From assembly GCF_001649575.2 (NCBI RefSeq), contig NC_051435.1:3650854-3714853 (forward strand): a stretch of 64,000 nucleotides of DNA, given 5' to 3'. Below are positions 1-12,244 of the stretch, one piece after another. Numbering within the stretch: position 1 is the first letter of the stretch; each line of letters opens with the position of its first letter. Source of the DNA: Kryptolebias marmoratus. Lineage: Eukaryota > Chordata > Actinopteri > Cyprinodontiformes > Rivulidae. Both the position numbers and the translations under genes were made by a program. Below the pieces are notes generated by a model. It saw nothing but the letters and a program-made list of their open reading frames with translations, ran no database searches and was not told the DNA's origin.

Positions 1-2
1 AA

Positions 3-116
3 CCTAAAGTTACCACAGAGGACCCTGTGTGGACGGAAGCGACAGCAGCAGAAAACGAGGAGCAGTCGGAGGAAAGAGGAGAAATACAGCAGCTCATGTC
101 CCGTTCTTATAGATAA
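3..116 (+). CDS. Possible C-terminal coding end of an unidentified upstream gene (partial)
   Basis: The first 113 bases are open from base 3 to a TAA at 114-116 and encode about 37 residues, rich in Glu and Thr, ending in QQLMSRSYR. Base composition here is GC-richer than the AT-rich sequence that follows at once, as expected where coding sequence passes into a 3' UTR. The 5' part lies before the window, so no acceptor site or start can be seen. A second frame (from base 1) is also open to about base 132 but gives a basic, low-complexity peptide that looks less protein-like. No family is recognised. The first clear AATAAA downstream is near 1215, so a long 3' UTR is possible but unproven. It could equally be chance open sequence. 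Confidence 0.35.
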   Translation, partial: PKVTTEDPVWTEATAAENEEQSEERGEIQQLMSRSYR

Positions 117-3100
117 TCAGAAGATGTTTTAATCCCTTTTTGTAACATTTTCTAAAACACTTTGTGTCATTGTGGGCAGAATCTGAAAAAATGACTTATT
201 TAAGAGCTTTACTTTGTTTTTAGTATATAAATATTTGTCTTGCTTGAAATTGTTGTCTTTGACATCTGAACTATATTTTGTAAATTGTTTTTTTTTCATT
301 CACCTGCTCAATCTGACATAAAGCCCACACGCACCCTAACTTGCTGTTTTGAAACAAAATTCTTTCAAATATTTGAATATCTACCAACTGCTGCCTCCCT
401 CATCCAAGTGATAACCTATAAAATATATTTTAGAACACTTTTATGAGACTTTTCTTTCGACATTACACCATCAGATCTTTTTTATTATTTTTTGAGGTAT
501 AATACTAAACTTCTGTCTCAGCTTTAACATGTGCTTTTGTGAGTGTGGCATAATCCCAATAATGTCAGTGGTACAAGTCTGTAAGGCCAGCTGCTGTTAG
601 AGAAGTCCAAATCCTTTGAGTCAGCCTGGAGACTCTTCAAAGATTTATCTCGACTTTTTGATTCATCCTTATAGCCGAGCTAAACCCGCTTTACTCACAC
701 AACCTGCTTCAAAAAAACAAAAAAGAAAAACTTGAACCGACTCATAGCCTAAACCAGCCTTCTATTTTTATAAATCCCAGGGTCATGTTGATAAAACCCT
801 GCATGCATGCACGTAAAACAACTTCCATTACAATTATTCCAGAGCAAACCTGGGCGAAGAATTTCTTTATTAAAGTGCCTGGAGACAATTTATGCGGGCA
901 CAAAGAGTAGATAATCAAACCAGATTCCTTCTGTTATAAGATGACAGAGCTGACTGTGACCCCTCAGTGAACTTGAAGACTTTTTTTTTTGTTTCTACTC
1001 TCAACTAAGAGCACCATTCAGGATCAAAAGGGATATTAAATGTGTGATTACAACCAGGAATGTTTATAATGTAACAAAATATGGATTGAAGTCAGATACA
1101 TTCTTCTAAAAAATATGTAAGATTTTATTAGATCACTCATGCAACCATCTTTGGAATGTAGCAACAATACCAGCTTTTTTGTTTTGCTCACTATATATTT
1201 TTATACCTACAAAATTAAAGAAAAATAAACTGTTTTTACTAAAAAGCTTCAAATAGCTAAATTTAAAGGACTAGCCTTTCAAACCAGTGTTTTAGATTAA
1301 GACTGTCTCATGATGAGAAGAGATGTGTATAGCCATTTTGTTCATTACATCATGCACAATCTTAAGCAATATTTCAGTTTATATTGTTCATAATACATGT
1401 GCCACCAACAGTGTGCAGTGATAAGGACATGACAGCTTTCCAAGGCAAACTGTTTGTTTGAATTGCAGTTTTATTTCTTCTACAGTGAGTACTTTGGTCA
1501 ATAAAGTTAAAGCGGCCATTTAGGGAAAATAGAAGGCCCATTTTCCGCCCGTTGGGGCTTAAAAAGGAGAAAGCTTTTTCTTGATGTGTTTGGGAAAAGG
1601 GTGACCCTGGGTGTAGGTTTAGCACCTGAGGTACAGGTGTCACCGATTTAACCGAGGTCAACACTCTGCCACAGAAAAACAAATGATTCACTCTAAAGTT
1701 ATCCTACCTCACAAACCTCCATACACTAAAACTGTCACATTTTTAGTCTTTTTTCCTCTCTTTCTATCTTATTGTAGTAACCAGATTGTGTACAAGGTTG
1801 CCTGGAAAGAAGCAACAACACAGTTAGCCCAAATGCTTTGGAGGACAAAAGACGACCGCAGGAAGCAAAGAGAAGCAGCTTCCTTTGAAATCAAAATTAG
1901 CTCAGGACAAAAACAGCCTTGGGCTGCCTTTCTACCACCTTAGTTGCTAGCTTTTTCCCCACCCTTGTGTAGTAGCTTTATCCCCACTTTTTTTTTCAAC
2001 TATGTAGCTTTTGTCGTTATGATGGAGCTCATTCAGATGGCACTTTTCTAGTCTTTTTTTTACACTCAAGGCCACTGCATCTATTTACTCAACACTGCTT
2101 ATCTATAGCCTTTTACAGGCTTTGCATGGTTTATATTGATGTATGTCAATCATAAATATAGGCAAAGGTTGGGTTCAGTCTTTCTCCAAAGTATTTTGAC
2201 CAGTTGGGATCAAACCACCGACCCTCCAAATGGCAGATGACTAATCTTCATTTAAAATCACAGCTGTCCCCCAAAACACATCAGAATTTAATGTTCCTGC
2301 AGCACTCAAGCAATCACTTGACCTCACTTTCATAATTGTCCTTTTATTAACAACTTTACCCTTTCCATTAGAACTTAGAAAACTGCATCTGCAGGTAAAA
2401 TACAAACGCTGCGTGAAAAACTCCACTTCAGCAACCTTTTGACATGATTGTCTTTGGCAAAGGTTTGTTTCTAAGCTCATAAACAAAACATTAAAATCAG
2501 CTTTTCAAAATACATCTTATTCTGTGAGTACCTAAATGAAATCTGATAAATGTTTAGATAATTGAACAATTGCTGGCCCGACATTTACAGAAAGACCCAG
2601 TCAGCAGTTATAGATCCTGAACACGCTGAAGCATTTAGGTGCTGAAGTGCCAAATATTTCTCTTCTGGCAAGTTCAGAACATTATCAGAAGTATGAGGTA
2701 AGTGCATTTTGGGAAGAAGCCAAATGTACTTATCACATATGGACCACAAAGACTGGAAAAAAGCCCATCAGACTTTCTATAAAGGTGCATATTTTAAAAC
2801 CTCAACAGATACTGCACCATCCAACTTCCCTTTTAAGTTTACATCTGAGGTGATAGAGAAATAATGAGAAAAGTGTCTCCCATTCACTTTTTTTTTTTAA
2901 AAAACAACTTCCCAGCATTAGCCTAAAATAACACAACATGTACATCAGTGTGGTGTCCTTGTGAAGTTGTACTGTCCTGTTGGTGCTTCTTAATTATTTA
3001 CCAACTCCTGGGAGAAACATCTGGTCGCTGGATGCCAATATCTACCAGAAACAGGAATCACTTTCTTTCTTTGTTGCAAAATGTGGGGAATTACAAAGTT

Positions 3101-5150
3101 TAATGAGAAGTGGCAATCAACCCTGAACTATTATTGGTGTGTGTGTCTATCTAGTACCAAAATATCTCATGAGCTACTGGGGGAATTTTAAAGAAACACT
3201 CAGTAAGTAATTATACATGTACAACAGCAATTGATTAACATTTGGAGTCAACCTGATTCAAGATGGCCGCCACAGCTAAGCTTACAGTGTATTCCCAATG
3301 TTCTTCTCCCTTTTGTTCAGTTTTGCAGCTGTGTTGTTCCTGCCTGGTATGTTTGTTTAGCCTTTTTAAAGTAATTAAAGTTTAAATTTTGCTTAAGTTA
3401 CCTGCATCATTCTCTGCATTTTGGGTTCTAAAAAACTTCAACTTGACATCACATACAACTTTATTTTTATTGTCTGACCAAAAAGGCTATAACTGTCGTT
3501 CCTCAACAAAGAATGATCTTAGTTTAATACTCTGGCATGGAAAGAAGGAGGTGAATGCTAGCCCTTTAACCTTTACAGAACTAGTCAAAGAGACTTGAAA
3601 TGTTTACATCCACTGTGTGACAGACCTAATCTGCAAGGAGAGGAAGTTCTTGTGGTGATTTCTGCAATCTGTTCCACATGGTAGTGTTTTCTGTGGCAGG
3701 TTTTCATCCCAAACTCTCCAAAAGCTTTTAATTCTTATTTATTGTGGAAATCCACAGAACCTCTTAGCATCAATAGGTTGCTGTTTGCTGGGGCAGATGT
3801 ATGTCAAACACCCTATTTGTTGAGACAAAACTGTTTAAATGACGAGTAATAAAAGGGTTATTTGTTTACATGCAACTGCAGCTTTTCTTCAGTGATATCA
3901 TGAGGTCAGCTCCCTTTATGACCGTCACAAGCTTCAACAACAAGCTCTTTGTTTCCTCAGAAGGGATTTTTTTTCATGTACATGGCTTCCAATTTCCTTG
4001 ATTCAAAGGGCAAGTGTTCTCAACCTGCTGACCTCCTAAACTCCTGCAGATGTTAAAACACTTTTGGGTTTTAACTCGAGCAACATCCTGCCCCACATGA
4101 CAGCAGCTTCATTCCCAAAATAATTGAATGGCATTGTTTGTTGTTTTTAGATTTGTCAGAGGTTGAGACCCCAGAGCCAGTGACGGCCTTAGGGGTTGGC
4201 TCAGAGGAAAAATAAATAAAGAAAATCTTGCCACTTTGTAGGTTAGTTAGGTTTTCATTTTGTACGGTGTTGAAAGTGAAGGACATCTCCACAGAACTTC
4301 AGTTTCTATCCGAACTCGCTGATTTAGAATTCACACAAACCCTTCTTGAATTTCAAAATGGTCTTACCTGCCAGCCAGACCTGGAAGTTTCAGAGAAATT
4401 TCAAAACCTCAAAGTGGCAACAGGAAGGCGACATTAAAGCGTATCCATTTTATTAGAAGATAAAAGTTTAACACAACTTGCCCCTTCCCTTCTTTATTAG
4501 ATGGTTGTTTTCAATCATTTGTTTTAGCTCAGATATCGATTTATTTTCACATTTTTGATGTTGATCACTTAGTTTCAAGCTTTGCTAACAGAAATCGATT
4601 TGGTCCATTTAGGGTCAAACTTAATGTAAACAAAGAACGTGACTGAATTTACTAAAAACCATGTAGGAGTTTGAGTTACGTATGTGACTTCCATGAGACG
4701 GGCTGTTTATGAAGTTGAATTATTCTTTATCTGACTGGTCTTTAGGACTTTGCAACGAGTATCTTTTAACTATAAACTGTTTACTTCATTATCTGCAAGA
4801 TTATGTTTAATCTAAAATGCATTGGAAATGTTTTGGGGGTAAAAAATACAATTTTTTTCTGTGTCTGGGTGTCAATAAAATTATTTTACAAACTGAATTG
4901 AAGTTTCGTTGAATCAGGGGGTGACATCGCTGACAAGAAACACTTATTTATGTGTTTCATGTTTGTTGTGTAAATCATTTACAGAATAATAACCTGAATG
5001 CATACATTTAATCCAAAAATAAACCTTTCCTGCAACAATAAGTTATGTCCCCCTGCTTGTCGCCCTAAGAAAAAAATGTCTAGATGAGCAGCATCAGTGT
5101 TTGAAAGGCAGGGTGGACAATCAGCTCCTACAGACTTTTTTTTTTAAATG
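117..5150. other. Intergenic region upstream of tmeff2
   Basis: About 5 kb of AT-rich sequence with only short, unremarkable open frames. Its first part may be the 3' UTR of the gene ending near base 116. It holds one recognisable interspersed repeat copy (about 3140-3600, listed separately) and short poly-T/poly-A runs. I see no other gene. Confidence 0.6.
3140..3600 (+). repeat. Copy 1 of a multi-copy interspersed repeat (family F)
   Basis: Contains the family's landmark segments in order: gattcaagatggccgccac near 3257, then an aaaggctataactgtcgttc-type segment near 3480, then gatcttagtttaatactctg near 3514. The same blocks recur in the same order near 20.6, 32.9, 47.7-48.3 and 52.3-52.7 kb, and in reverse near 45.8-46.1 and 61.3-61.6 kb. 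No coding capacity is visible. The class is unknown. Confidence 0.6.
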
Positions 5151-5980
5151 CTGCTGGCCAATTAGCCTTTAAAGGGCGCGTTTCATTCCTTCCACTGCCT
5201 GTCTGTGGGGGGGTAGCCATCACCAACCGGTGGGTTTGCGCCCAGAGCTCAGTGAGCGTCCTTTATGGCTTCTCTCAATAGCTTTTATTTTCTTTTTATT
5301 TCCTTTAGCCTGTAGTGTAGTTCTCCTCCGCCTGCTCCACCGGTAAGATATTTTAATTGTCACCGAGGGGCGCTCCCCCCTCATCCACCCCCTCCCTTCA
5401 TGCATCATACCCCACGTGATCATAACCAGCTGCTGGTGAGAGGAAGACAGAACCACCGAGTAGCTGCGACTCTGAACGCACCACACGTCCAAAGTGAGCG
5501 GGAGGACCGCTGCTCGTCTCACCCGTGGATATTATTACACAACTGGCACCGTCTGCAGACCCTGCCTGTGGGATACTGGCTAGCTCCTGTCACTTTTACA
5601 GTTTTTATTCCATCCTTTTTTCATTTTTTTTAGAATCACCAGTTTCTTTATTTTTCCATCTTCTCTTCATAGTTCAGCATCCTCCCCTACTCTTAACTTT
5701 TTTCTTTTTTTGGTTTATTTCACCCGACTCCATCCTCACGCTCCTTCCTCCGCCGCTCAGTCCCTTCGCCAGTTTTCCTGCAGCTGCGTCCGTTGGATCG
5801 GTCGGAACACCGTTTGGTCACTCCACCCGGGGCGCGCTGCTCCATGGGGCGCACGGTCTCGCTCGGAAAATGTTCTGCCGTCGGCGTCCAGGCGCCCCGC
5901 TGAGCCTGCCGGGATTGCTGGAGCTGTCGGTGCGCGTCTCTTTCCCACGTCGCCTGTGCGGTCGCGGCCACTGAGCGGAG
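5150..5980 (+). promoter_or_regulatory. tmeff2: Probable tmeff2 promoter and 5' leader in a CpG-rich island
   Basis: GC and CpG content rise sharply from about 5200 and peak at 5740-6200, around the first coding exon, in otherwise AT-rich DNA. That is the usual picture of a vertebrate CpG-island promoter. Visible candidate elements are a CCAAT box at 5158-5162 followed by a TTTAAAGG stretch near 5168, an E-box CACGTG at 5413-5418 and CAGCTG near 5429. The transcription start cannot be placed. A long in-frame open stretch ends with TGA at 5972-5974, six bases before the chosen start codon, and contains an ATG at 5870, so a short upstream ORF is likely if transcription starts before it. Confidence 0.5.
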
Positions 5981-6158
5981 ATGCGTCCGTCCGTGGCTGC
6001 GCGGGCACCGCTCGAGGAGCGCCGCTGGGGCGGGACGGCGGGAGGCTGGCTCAGGATCACCCTCGTCTCGTTCCTCGCCACTTTACCTGTGGAGCAGCTG
6101 CGCGCCTTCCCGTCCTCCCTCAGCGACTGCCAGACGCCGACCGGCTGGAACTGCTCCG
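5981..6158 (+). CDS. tmeff2: tmeff2 exon 1: signal peptide and N-terminus of tomoregulin-2
   Basis: Encodes residues 1-59 plus one base of codon 60 of a TMEFF2 (tomoregulin-2) orthologue. The family is a type I membrane protein with two follistatin modules and one EGF-like domain, implicated in TGF-beta/activin/PDGF ligand binding and shed ectodomain signalling. Residues 23-37 form a hydrophobic signal-peptide core and cleavage is likely near LRA|FP (42/43). The mature N-terminus FPSSLSDCQTPTGWNCSG is nearly identical to mammalian TMEFF2, which decides the identity over TMEFF1; N57-C-S is a possible N-glycosylation sequon. The start ATG is the first in frame after a TGA at 5972-5974, with a purine at -3. 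The donor is CG|GTGAGG at 6159 (phase 1). The signal-peptide segment differs strongly from mammals, which is common. Whether this is the tmeff2a or tmeff2b duplicate cannot be decided. Confidence 0.93.
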
Positions 6159-9100
6159 GTGAGGGTCCTTTTCTGTCTGAGGCAGAGCTGCAGCCCGGCT
6201 CTGCGGTATGATTTACCCAGGGCGACCTCGGGTCCTGCAGGAGTAAACAGCAAGTTGCGAAGAGCTTCTTATGGCATGGACTTCATGTCATGGCTTTGCA
6301 TCCGTGCAGGGATTCGGTTCTGGTGCTGTGGAGCACTGAAGCTGCTGAGTTTGGGGCTGCCTGGTGTGCGTTTTTGCTCATTTAGTCTTGCAGGGTGACA
6401 GGAAGGCGTGCAGCTCAGTGCACTGTAGCAGGATTATTTCTGTTATTAGGGAGATGTTTGGAAAGGACGCAGCGCGCGCCACACAAACCCAACAGACGCA
6501 GTTTAGAGGTGTAGAACTTTCACATCACCTCCTGGATATTTCGTACATTATAGTCCAGATTGAACATAAACTTTATGACACAAAAGGCTTTATAACACAG
6601 CTGGAATATATAGTTTTATTGCACGCCAGATGTTTCATCCACGCCACTCTTACACACAGACCACAGAGCTGTAAACTTGTTTTTTTCCCCTCCTCTGTGT
6701 CCTAAAACAGTGGAGCTGCAGAGCTCTGCGCCTCGCCTCCTTTTGTAAATCAGCCGACTGTGCCGCCATATATTTCCCCTGTCGCCCGTCCAAGTCTGAG
6801 CCCTTAAAATAGCTCCGAGCCGATCACACACTCACGGCCAGCAGCAGTATTGATATTATAGCTCATAACATCCAGACATCAATACGGAGTCATGGTGCCA
6901 TTTGCAGCCTGAGGAGTTTAGCTGTCATTATACACTTTTAAAGAAAGGAGAAGCGTCTTGTTATATTTGATCAATATTATAAGAAACATTTTATGGCTGA
7001 TAGTCTCGTTATTTGGGTACTAAACTCACTAACTGCACAGAAATGAAAATAGAAATATATATATTGTCATGAAATATGTCCTAATATAAGAAGTCCGACT
7101 CAGTTAAATGTAAATAAATGAGTTTTATTGAAGTTATGGAAGATTATTGTCCCTCTTCTAGTAATCTTTAGTGAATTTTATTTCTTTCAGTTAAAATAAA
7201 CAAATATAATTTCCAAGAATTTGCAACCAGTGCCAATTGCTGTGATGAACGAGCTCATTTGTTTAAACATATTAGCTCGATTTTCCGGTGATTTACTCTG
7301 GTAATTGATCATATATATGTGTTTCAGATACGCCCTCTGATAATCACCGTCGAGTATTGTATTGTGCTGGGAGGATCATTTTGTTGCTGCTGTTGATGGT
7401 GGTGATGATTCGCGCGTACAGTAATGACCGATAATGGTACACATCCTGTTCCTAATACACACTTGCCTTCCCACCCACTTCCTGACACTCATATGCATTT
7501 CAGCGAAGGCTTTTATCCAACACGCCTTGAGGAGGCTTTAAGTGCATATTCTGAGAACAGTGTGCGCACATTTATACATAGAAACACAAACATGGGCTTC
7601 CAAAATCAATTGGAATGAATAGATCCTGACGAAAGGCATGTAGTTCACCAGAAAAAAAAAAATTAGGATGATCCTTTTAATAATAATAATAATTATCTGA
7701 GATTGATTGCACTGGGCTTCATTATCCACTCATGTCTGCATGTCATCATTTTAACAGCACTGTGTGACACCTTTCCATTCAGGTAAGATGGCTGACTGAG
7801 TGGAAAATGTTCAATGTTTGAGTTCAGTGTCATTTTTGTGTGAAGAACAAGAAACATTTAGGTGGGGCTGTCAGGAGAATGAGGTACAACCTTTAGTTGT
7901 GTTGCCTTTTTGGACAAAACATCAAATCAGAGTTTGTGGAATAAAACAGGTGAAGTGCCTTGGTTTGACGATTTTTGTTCTGCTCTTTTAGATGGCTTGC
8001 AGAATGGTCACTTAAGATTTCACTGAGGCAGAACAGAGGATTTATAAGTGATTCTGACACTAAGTGGATCTTTATTGTGCTGTGAGTGCAGAGGCAGACT
8101 TGGTTATGGGATGCCTATTGTCTCTGGGAAAAACGTAATGTGTGAAGTTGACAGGAATTCTTTGCTCCACTTACAGATTTGCATCCGAGCACCCACCTGT
8201 TTAAAACAAAGGATGCTCATTTTTACTTTTAGTTGCTCAACAGTCTTTGGTTGTTACTTAATTCTCGCCTTGATGATGCTTCAGACAGTTTCAGTTTGAG
8301 ACTGAACTGGATTGCAAACAAGTCAGTCAAGCACACACATTCTTTGTCTAAGAAACCATTTTGTGCAGAATCAGGTCTGCCGTTGTCCTGCAGAAATAAC
8401 TGTGGGCCTTCGGGGAAAGATTGTTGCCTCTATGGCAGCTTATCTCTGTGATGTTGTGGCTGTTTGATTTATGTGCCAACACTTTGAAATGAACACGTCA
8501 TTTTTTTCTATTTTTTTTTTTCAAATGGATAAGGTTCAGGAATAGATGGTAAAATAAGTAGCAACTTTGTTCCATTTACATAAAAGTGCATCATTCGTTT
8601 TGTAATGAAAAGTTCTTCTTTCTGCTGTGACCAGTCAATGTAGAAGCTCTGATGAATGATGAATGGATGAAGGGGAACCAGTCCGTCCTTTTTCTTGCAC
8701 AGTTAAGTCGAGCTTTAGTTTTCAGATGGCTGGGCCATTTAATTGGTCTAGTCCCAGTGTACCAGCTGGGGACAAGAATTGATTTACTGATCGAAGTATG
8801 TCACATTCTGCTATGATAGGTGGCAGTAAACCTGCTACCAGCTCATTCGTTTGGGGTCAGTTGACACATCAGAAAAACTAAAACTACTGAAACCCCAAAA
8901 CAAAGAAAAAAAAAAACAACTTAACTGTGAACACATTGGTACCTGGTCAGGAAATGAATCTGTTAGCTTTATAACCCTGAACTCATTCTTTTATAAGCTT
9001 TTAGATTTTACCATGTTGTGGTTAGAACTTTACTGGTGTTGCTAATGTATTTGTTAGGTATTCAGGTTCTTTAAAGCCATGCTGGATGTCTGTGGAGCAT

Positions 9101-9427
9101 GTGTCAAAGCTAATTTAGGTCCCATTAAAGGTTCTAGGAAATGATTTTACTACATTATCTGAGTGTGTTTTGAGCTTTAACAAATCCAGTTTACTTTTAA
9201 TTGAAATTTTAACGTTTACACGTCTCTTAAAAGTTTGATTTTTTGTGGTGCAGTTGGTTAAAGTAATATGCCACTGGAGAGTTGTTGGTGAGGCAAATTT
9301 CCAAGAAAATAGGCATATTTTCAGTTGCACTCTTGCTGAATTCTGAGTGTTTAAAACAAAAAGACCAGTGAGCCATGCGGCTGTTTTGTGCTTTTGAAAA
9401 TCATGGACTATTTTCATGTGCACATTT

Positions 9428-9525
9428 TGCAAAACTGCATTGTAGGCTGTGCACATTTTGTTACCAACCTCAGCCCACATTATACTTGCCCACTTTGTAC
9501 CCGCCTTGGCAGCCACCACCATATT
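9428..9525 (+). repeat. Dispersed repeat, copy A (inverted mate near 31.2 kb)
   Basis: The stretch with gtaggctgtgcacatttt near 9442, cagcccacattatact near 9471 and cccactttgtacccgcc near 9489 recurs in reverse orientation at about 31195-31305 with the same order of blocks (gtgcacagcctaaaacac; acaatgtgggtgg; aaagtgggccgagg). The two copies have clearly diverged. The class is unknown. Confidence 0.55.
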
Positions 9526-9639
9526 TAGGATTTACTTCTATTCTACTGAAGTACACTTCAGAAATATGAACCAGTTATTAAATAATCATTCATCATCAGC
9601 TTGGTTTTAGTCCTGGATATTCTGGGCTGTAGACTTGGA

Positions 9640-9700
9640 TGTTTCTGTTGGAAGATATCTCCTGTGCAGGTGTCAAAATACGGCTCTAGTGCTGTTGAGA
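9640..9700 (+). repeat. Dispersed repeat, copy A (mate near 40.27 kb)
   Basis: ctcctgtgcaggtgtcaaaa near 9659, followed by tacggctctagtgctgttga, matches the segment at about 40265-40318 (ctcctgtgcaggtatgaaaa, then tacagctctagcgctcttga), same strand, with few mismatches over roughly 45 bases. Similarity outside this core is weak. The class is unknown. Confidence 0.5.
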
Positions 9701-9864
9701 CATGCTGGATCAGCTCACAGCTTAATTGAGATGAATTCAAGATGGACTTGATGAGTCCCACAAAGTTTTAGAAAGTGTTTTAGTAATTAAGCAACAAGAT
9801 TTCGAGCCTCTGCAACCCAAGTCGGGAATCTTAGAACCCATGTGAACATTTGAAGGCATTTTGG

Positions 9865-10080
9865 AGACTCCTGTTCAGTCGCCAGCTTTTGCCCTGTAGC
9901 ATGAAGGTCCTAGGTTTGGGAATTGGCTATGATCTTTCTGTGTGGAGTTTGTGTATTCTCCCATGCTTGTGTGTGTTTCCTTCTTGTGTTCCGGTTTCTT
10001 TCAACAGTCTAAAAACATGCATGTTAGGTTAATTGGCTTTAAGACTGAGTGTGAATGGTTGCCTCTCAGCTCTTGCACCA
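9865..10080 (+). repeat. tRNA-derived SINE-like teleost repeat, copy 1
   Basis: Shows the layout of a very common teleost interspersed repeat: aaggtcctaggtttgggaat (a decayed RNA polymerase III B-box region), then tctgtgtggagtttgtgtat, then aaaaacatgcatgttaggtt and aattgg, then gtgtgaatggttg. Related copies lie at about 18715-19022 (same strand) and 32700-32955 (reverse). It is non-coding and diverged. Confidence 0.65.
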
Positions 10081-10703
10081 GCTCCCAGCAACCCTGAACA
10101 GAATCATGCAGGTATAGAGTACCAGCTCTTTGCACTGATGGTACTGTATTTTGTCCAGTTTAATGATCCAAATAAATATCTCACATCTCCTGTGGGAAAA
10201 TTACTAAAGAATTTTATAATACCGCTGCTGTTTATTCTTAAAGTCCATGTGATGATTTGATAGCTAAAGTGACAGTGATAAGTGTAGAATATGCAAAGCC
10301 TCCCATAAATCCCATCAAGGGAAGAGATTTACCAGAAGCCTGCAGAGAATTGGCCATCTGGTTCTAAGATTTGTTCCTGCAGCGGTCAAAAGCAGTTGTC
10401 TTGTATGCAGGTCAACACTCATGATAGTAAACAGCAACTGAAAATGAATTATAAGACAAGACAGTCCTGACATTATCTGATCAGAATGGGACCTGCAGTT
10501 AATAGTTTGCAAAAAGGTTGCATGTGAGCAGTTGCTGAAATTTGTTTAACTGAGAATATTTCAACATAAAGGAAATCTTTTCAATTTATTTCAAGAAAGA
10601 CATTCTTTTCATAAACTGTATGGCTTTACTGTTGGTCTCTGTGCCTTTTCATAACCGGACTTTATACCAGGGGTGACCGAGCGATTTAGGACCTGTTGCA
10701 AAG

Positions 10704-10731
10704 TTATATATATATATATATATATATATAA
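10704..10731. repeat. (TA)n microsatellite
   Basis: About 14 uninterrupted TA units inside intron 1, likely length-polymorphic. Confidence 0.95.
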
Positions 10732-12244
10732 GCCCCCCAGCATGAGAGGGGTCAAAAGAGGATGTCTCACCGCTGTGCTTGTTCAGCCTTCATTATTAAT
10801 TTAACCTACTTAATTATTGATCAGCACAATGCTTAAAACACAAAAGGAGTTCTCCTTGATCTTTTTAGTGAAGTGAAATTCCAGGTAGATCGGAGGAGAT
10901 GCATTTGGCTGACAAGATCCCTCTCTTTTAGACAAGAAAGTGCTTCACTTGCCATCTTAATTGTTAGCATATAAACATTACCTATTCAATATTTGATGTT
11001 TGGCAGCTTGTTTTCGTTAATTATTCAGTCCACTGTAATCTCCTCCTGGAGCGGCAGAGCAGGAGCAGGAAGTATAAGTTTTCCTGGCCTCTGACACAAC
11101 GTACACAGCTCCGTGCTCAGTACTGGTGTCAGTCAGCCACCATTAACATTTGGTGGAAGACAAGATGACTGGCACACCTTGTGATGGTACACGGCACACA
11201 CTGGCTTCTCAGATTATCATAAATATGCCATCCATTACCTACTCACATTTGTCATTTTTCTTCTGACAGTTTCTGCTATGTTGATTGTGCTGAAATTACA
11301 TGACTAAGATTTTGAGACCATGGAAGTTCACAGCTCTTTTAGAAAATTCATTTTGGGCTTTTTCGTTTCATATTTTAAAACATCTAATATTAAAGGTCAG
11401 ACATCAAACTAGTTCATATGTGTACAGTAACAAAGTATCAAAAACTATTAATATAATATTCACTTCTTCTTAAACAAGATCTTTCAATTTAAAACTCAAG
11501 GACTGAATTGTTTGCATTTGATTGGAAATATCACCTCCTGCAAAACAAAAAGTGTTTTAGAGCCACATTTAGGTTTAATCACAGACTGAAGCCAGGGTCT
11601 CACTGGGCTACTATCTGGTGACTGTGGTTGGTGAATACAGCTGTGCTTTAGAATTACTGAAACTAAATTGATAAGGGTTCAAGATAAATTTGAGATGTCC
11701 AAATTTGTGACCATTTTGAGGAAAAAACAAAAGTTGTACATTTGTATTTTGAACATGTTCAAAGTAACTCAAACTGACCATAACTGATTTTTAAACACTA
11801 GTAAATATTGCTGATCACTCAGACAATTAATCGGTCTGTCTCTGCTTGTCAGTATTGTGATACAGATTTGTCTTTCTATGTAAATTTATCTGGTTAAACA
11901 TGTTGCTATGTGTGGCTTTGTGATGGTGTGGATCCTTGAACTGTGATAATGTCAGTGGTTCACACTGTTGACTTGGCCCAAAAACACTTTTAAAGAGCAT
12001 GGAGAGGGTGGAGGAAGCCATTATTCAGCTGACATTTTATATAAGAAACTACAACAAGATTTATTTTCTCTTTTTATTTCTTCATTATTACCTGCAAGTG
12101 GTTAGATTATATGTGCAAGGTTAACTTTGGGTGGTAAAAATACATGGAAATAAAGGCTGCAGAATTAGAAAAACAATGCAGTCTAATTAACCCTCACTTT
12201 CTATACTGTCATCATTATGTATTATCTGGTGAGGTGGATCAGTG

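Noticed and set aside
1..132. Alternative open frame from base 1 at the window start
   Set aside because: It gives a Lys/Arg/Ser-rich peptide without protein character. The base 3 frame is preferred, itself only tentatively.
5710..6162. 150-codon frame overlapping tmeff2 exon 1 in another frame
   Set aside because: Stop-poor because of CpG-island composition. The tmeff2 frame in the same interval is clearly the conserved one.
9115..9522. 135-codon open frame on the - strand
   Set aside because: Partly antisense to a dispersed repeat also found near 31.2 kb, with no protein-family features.
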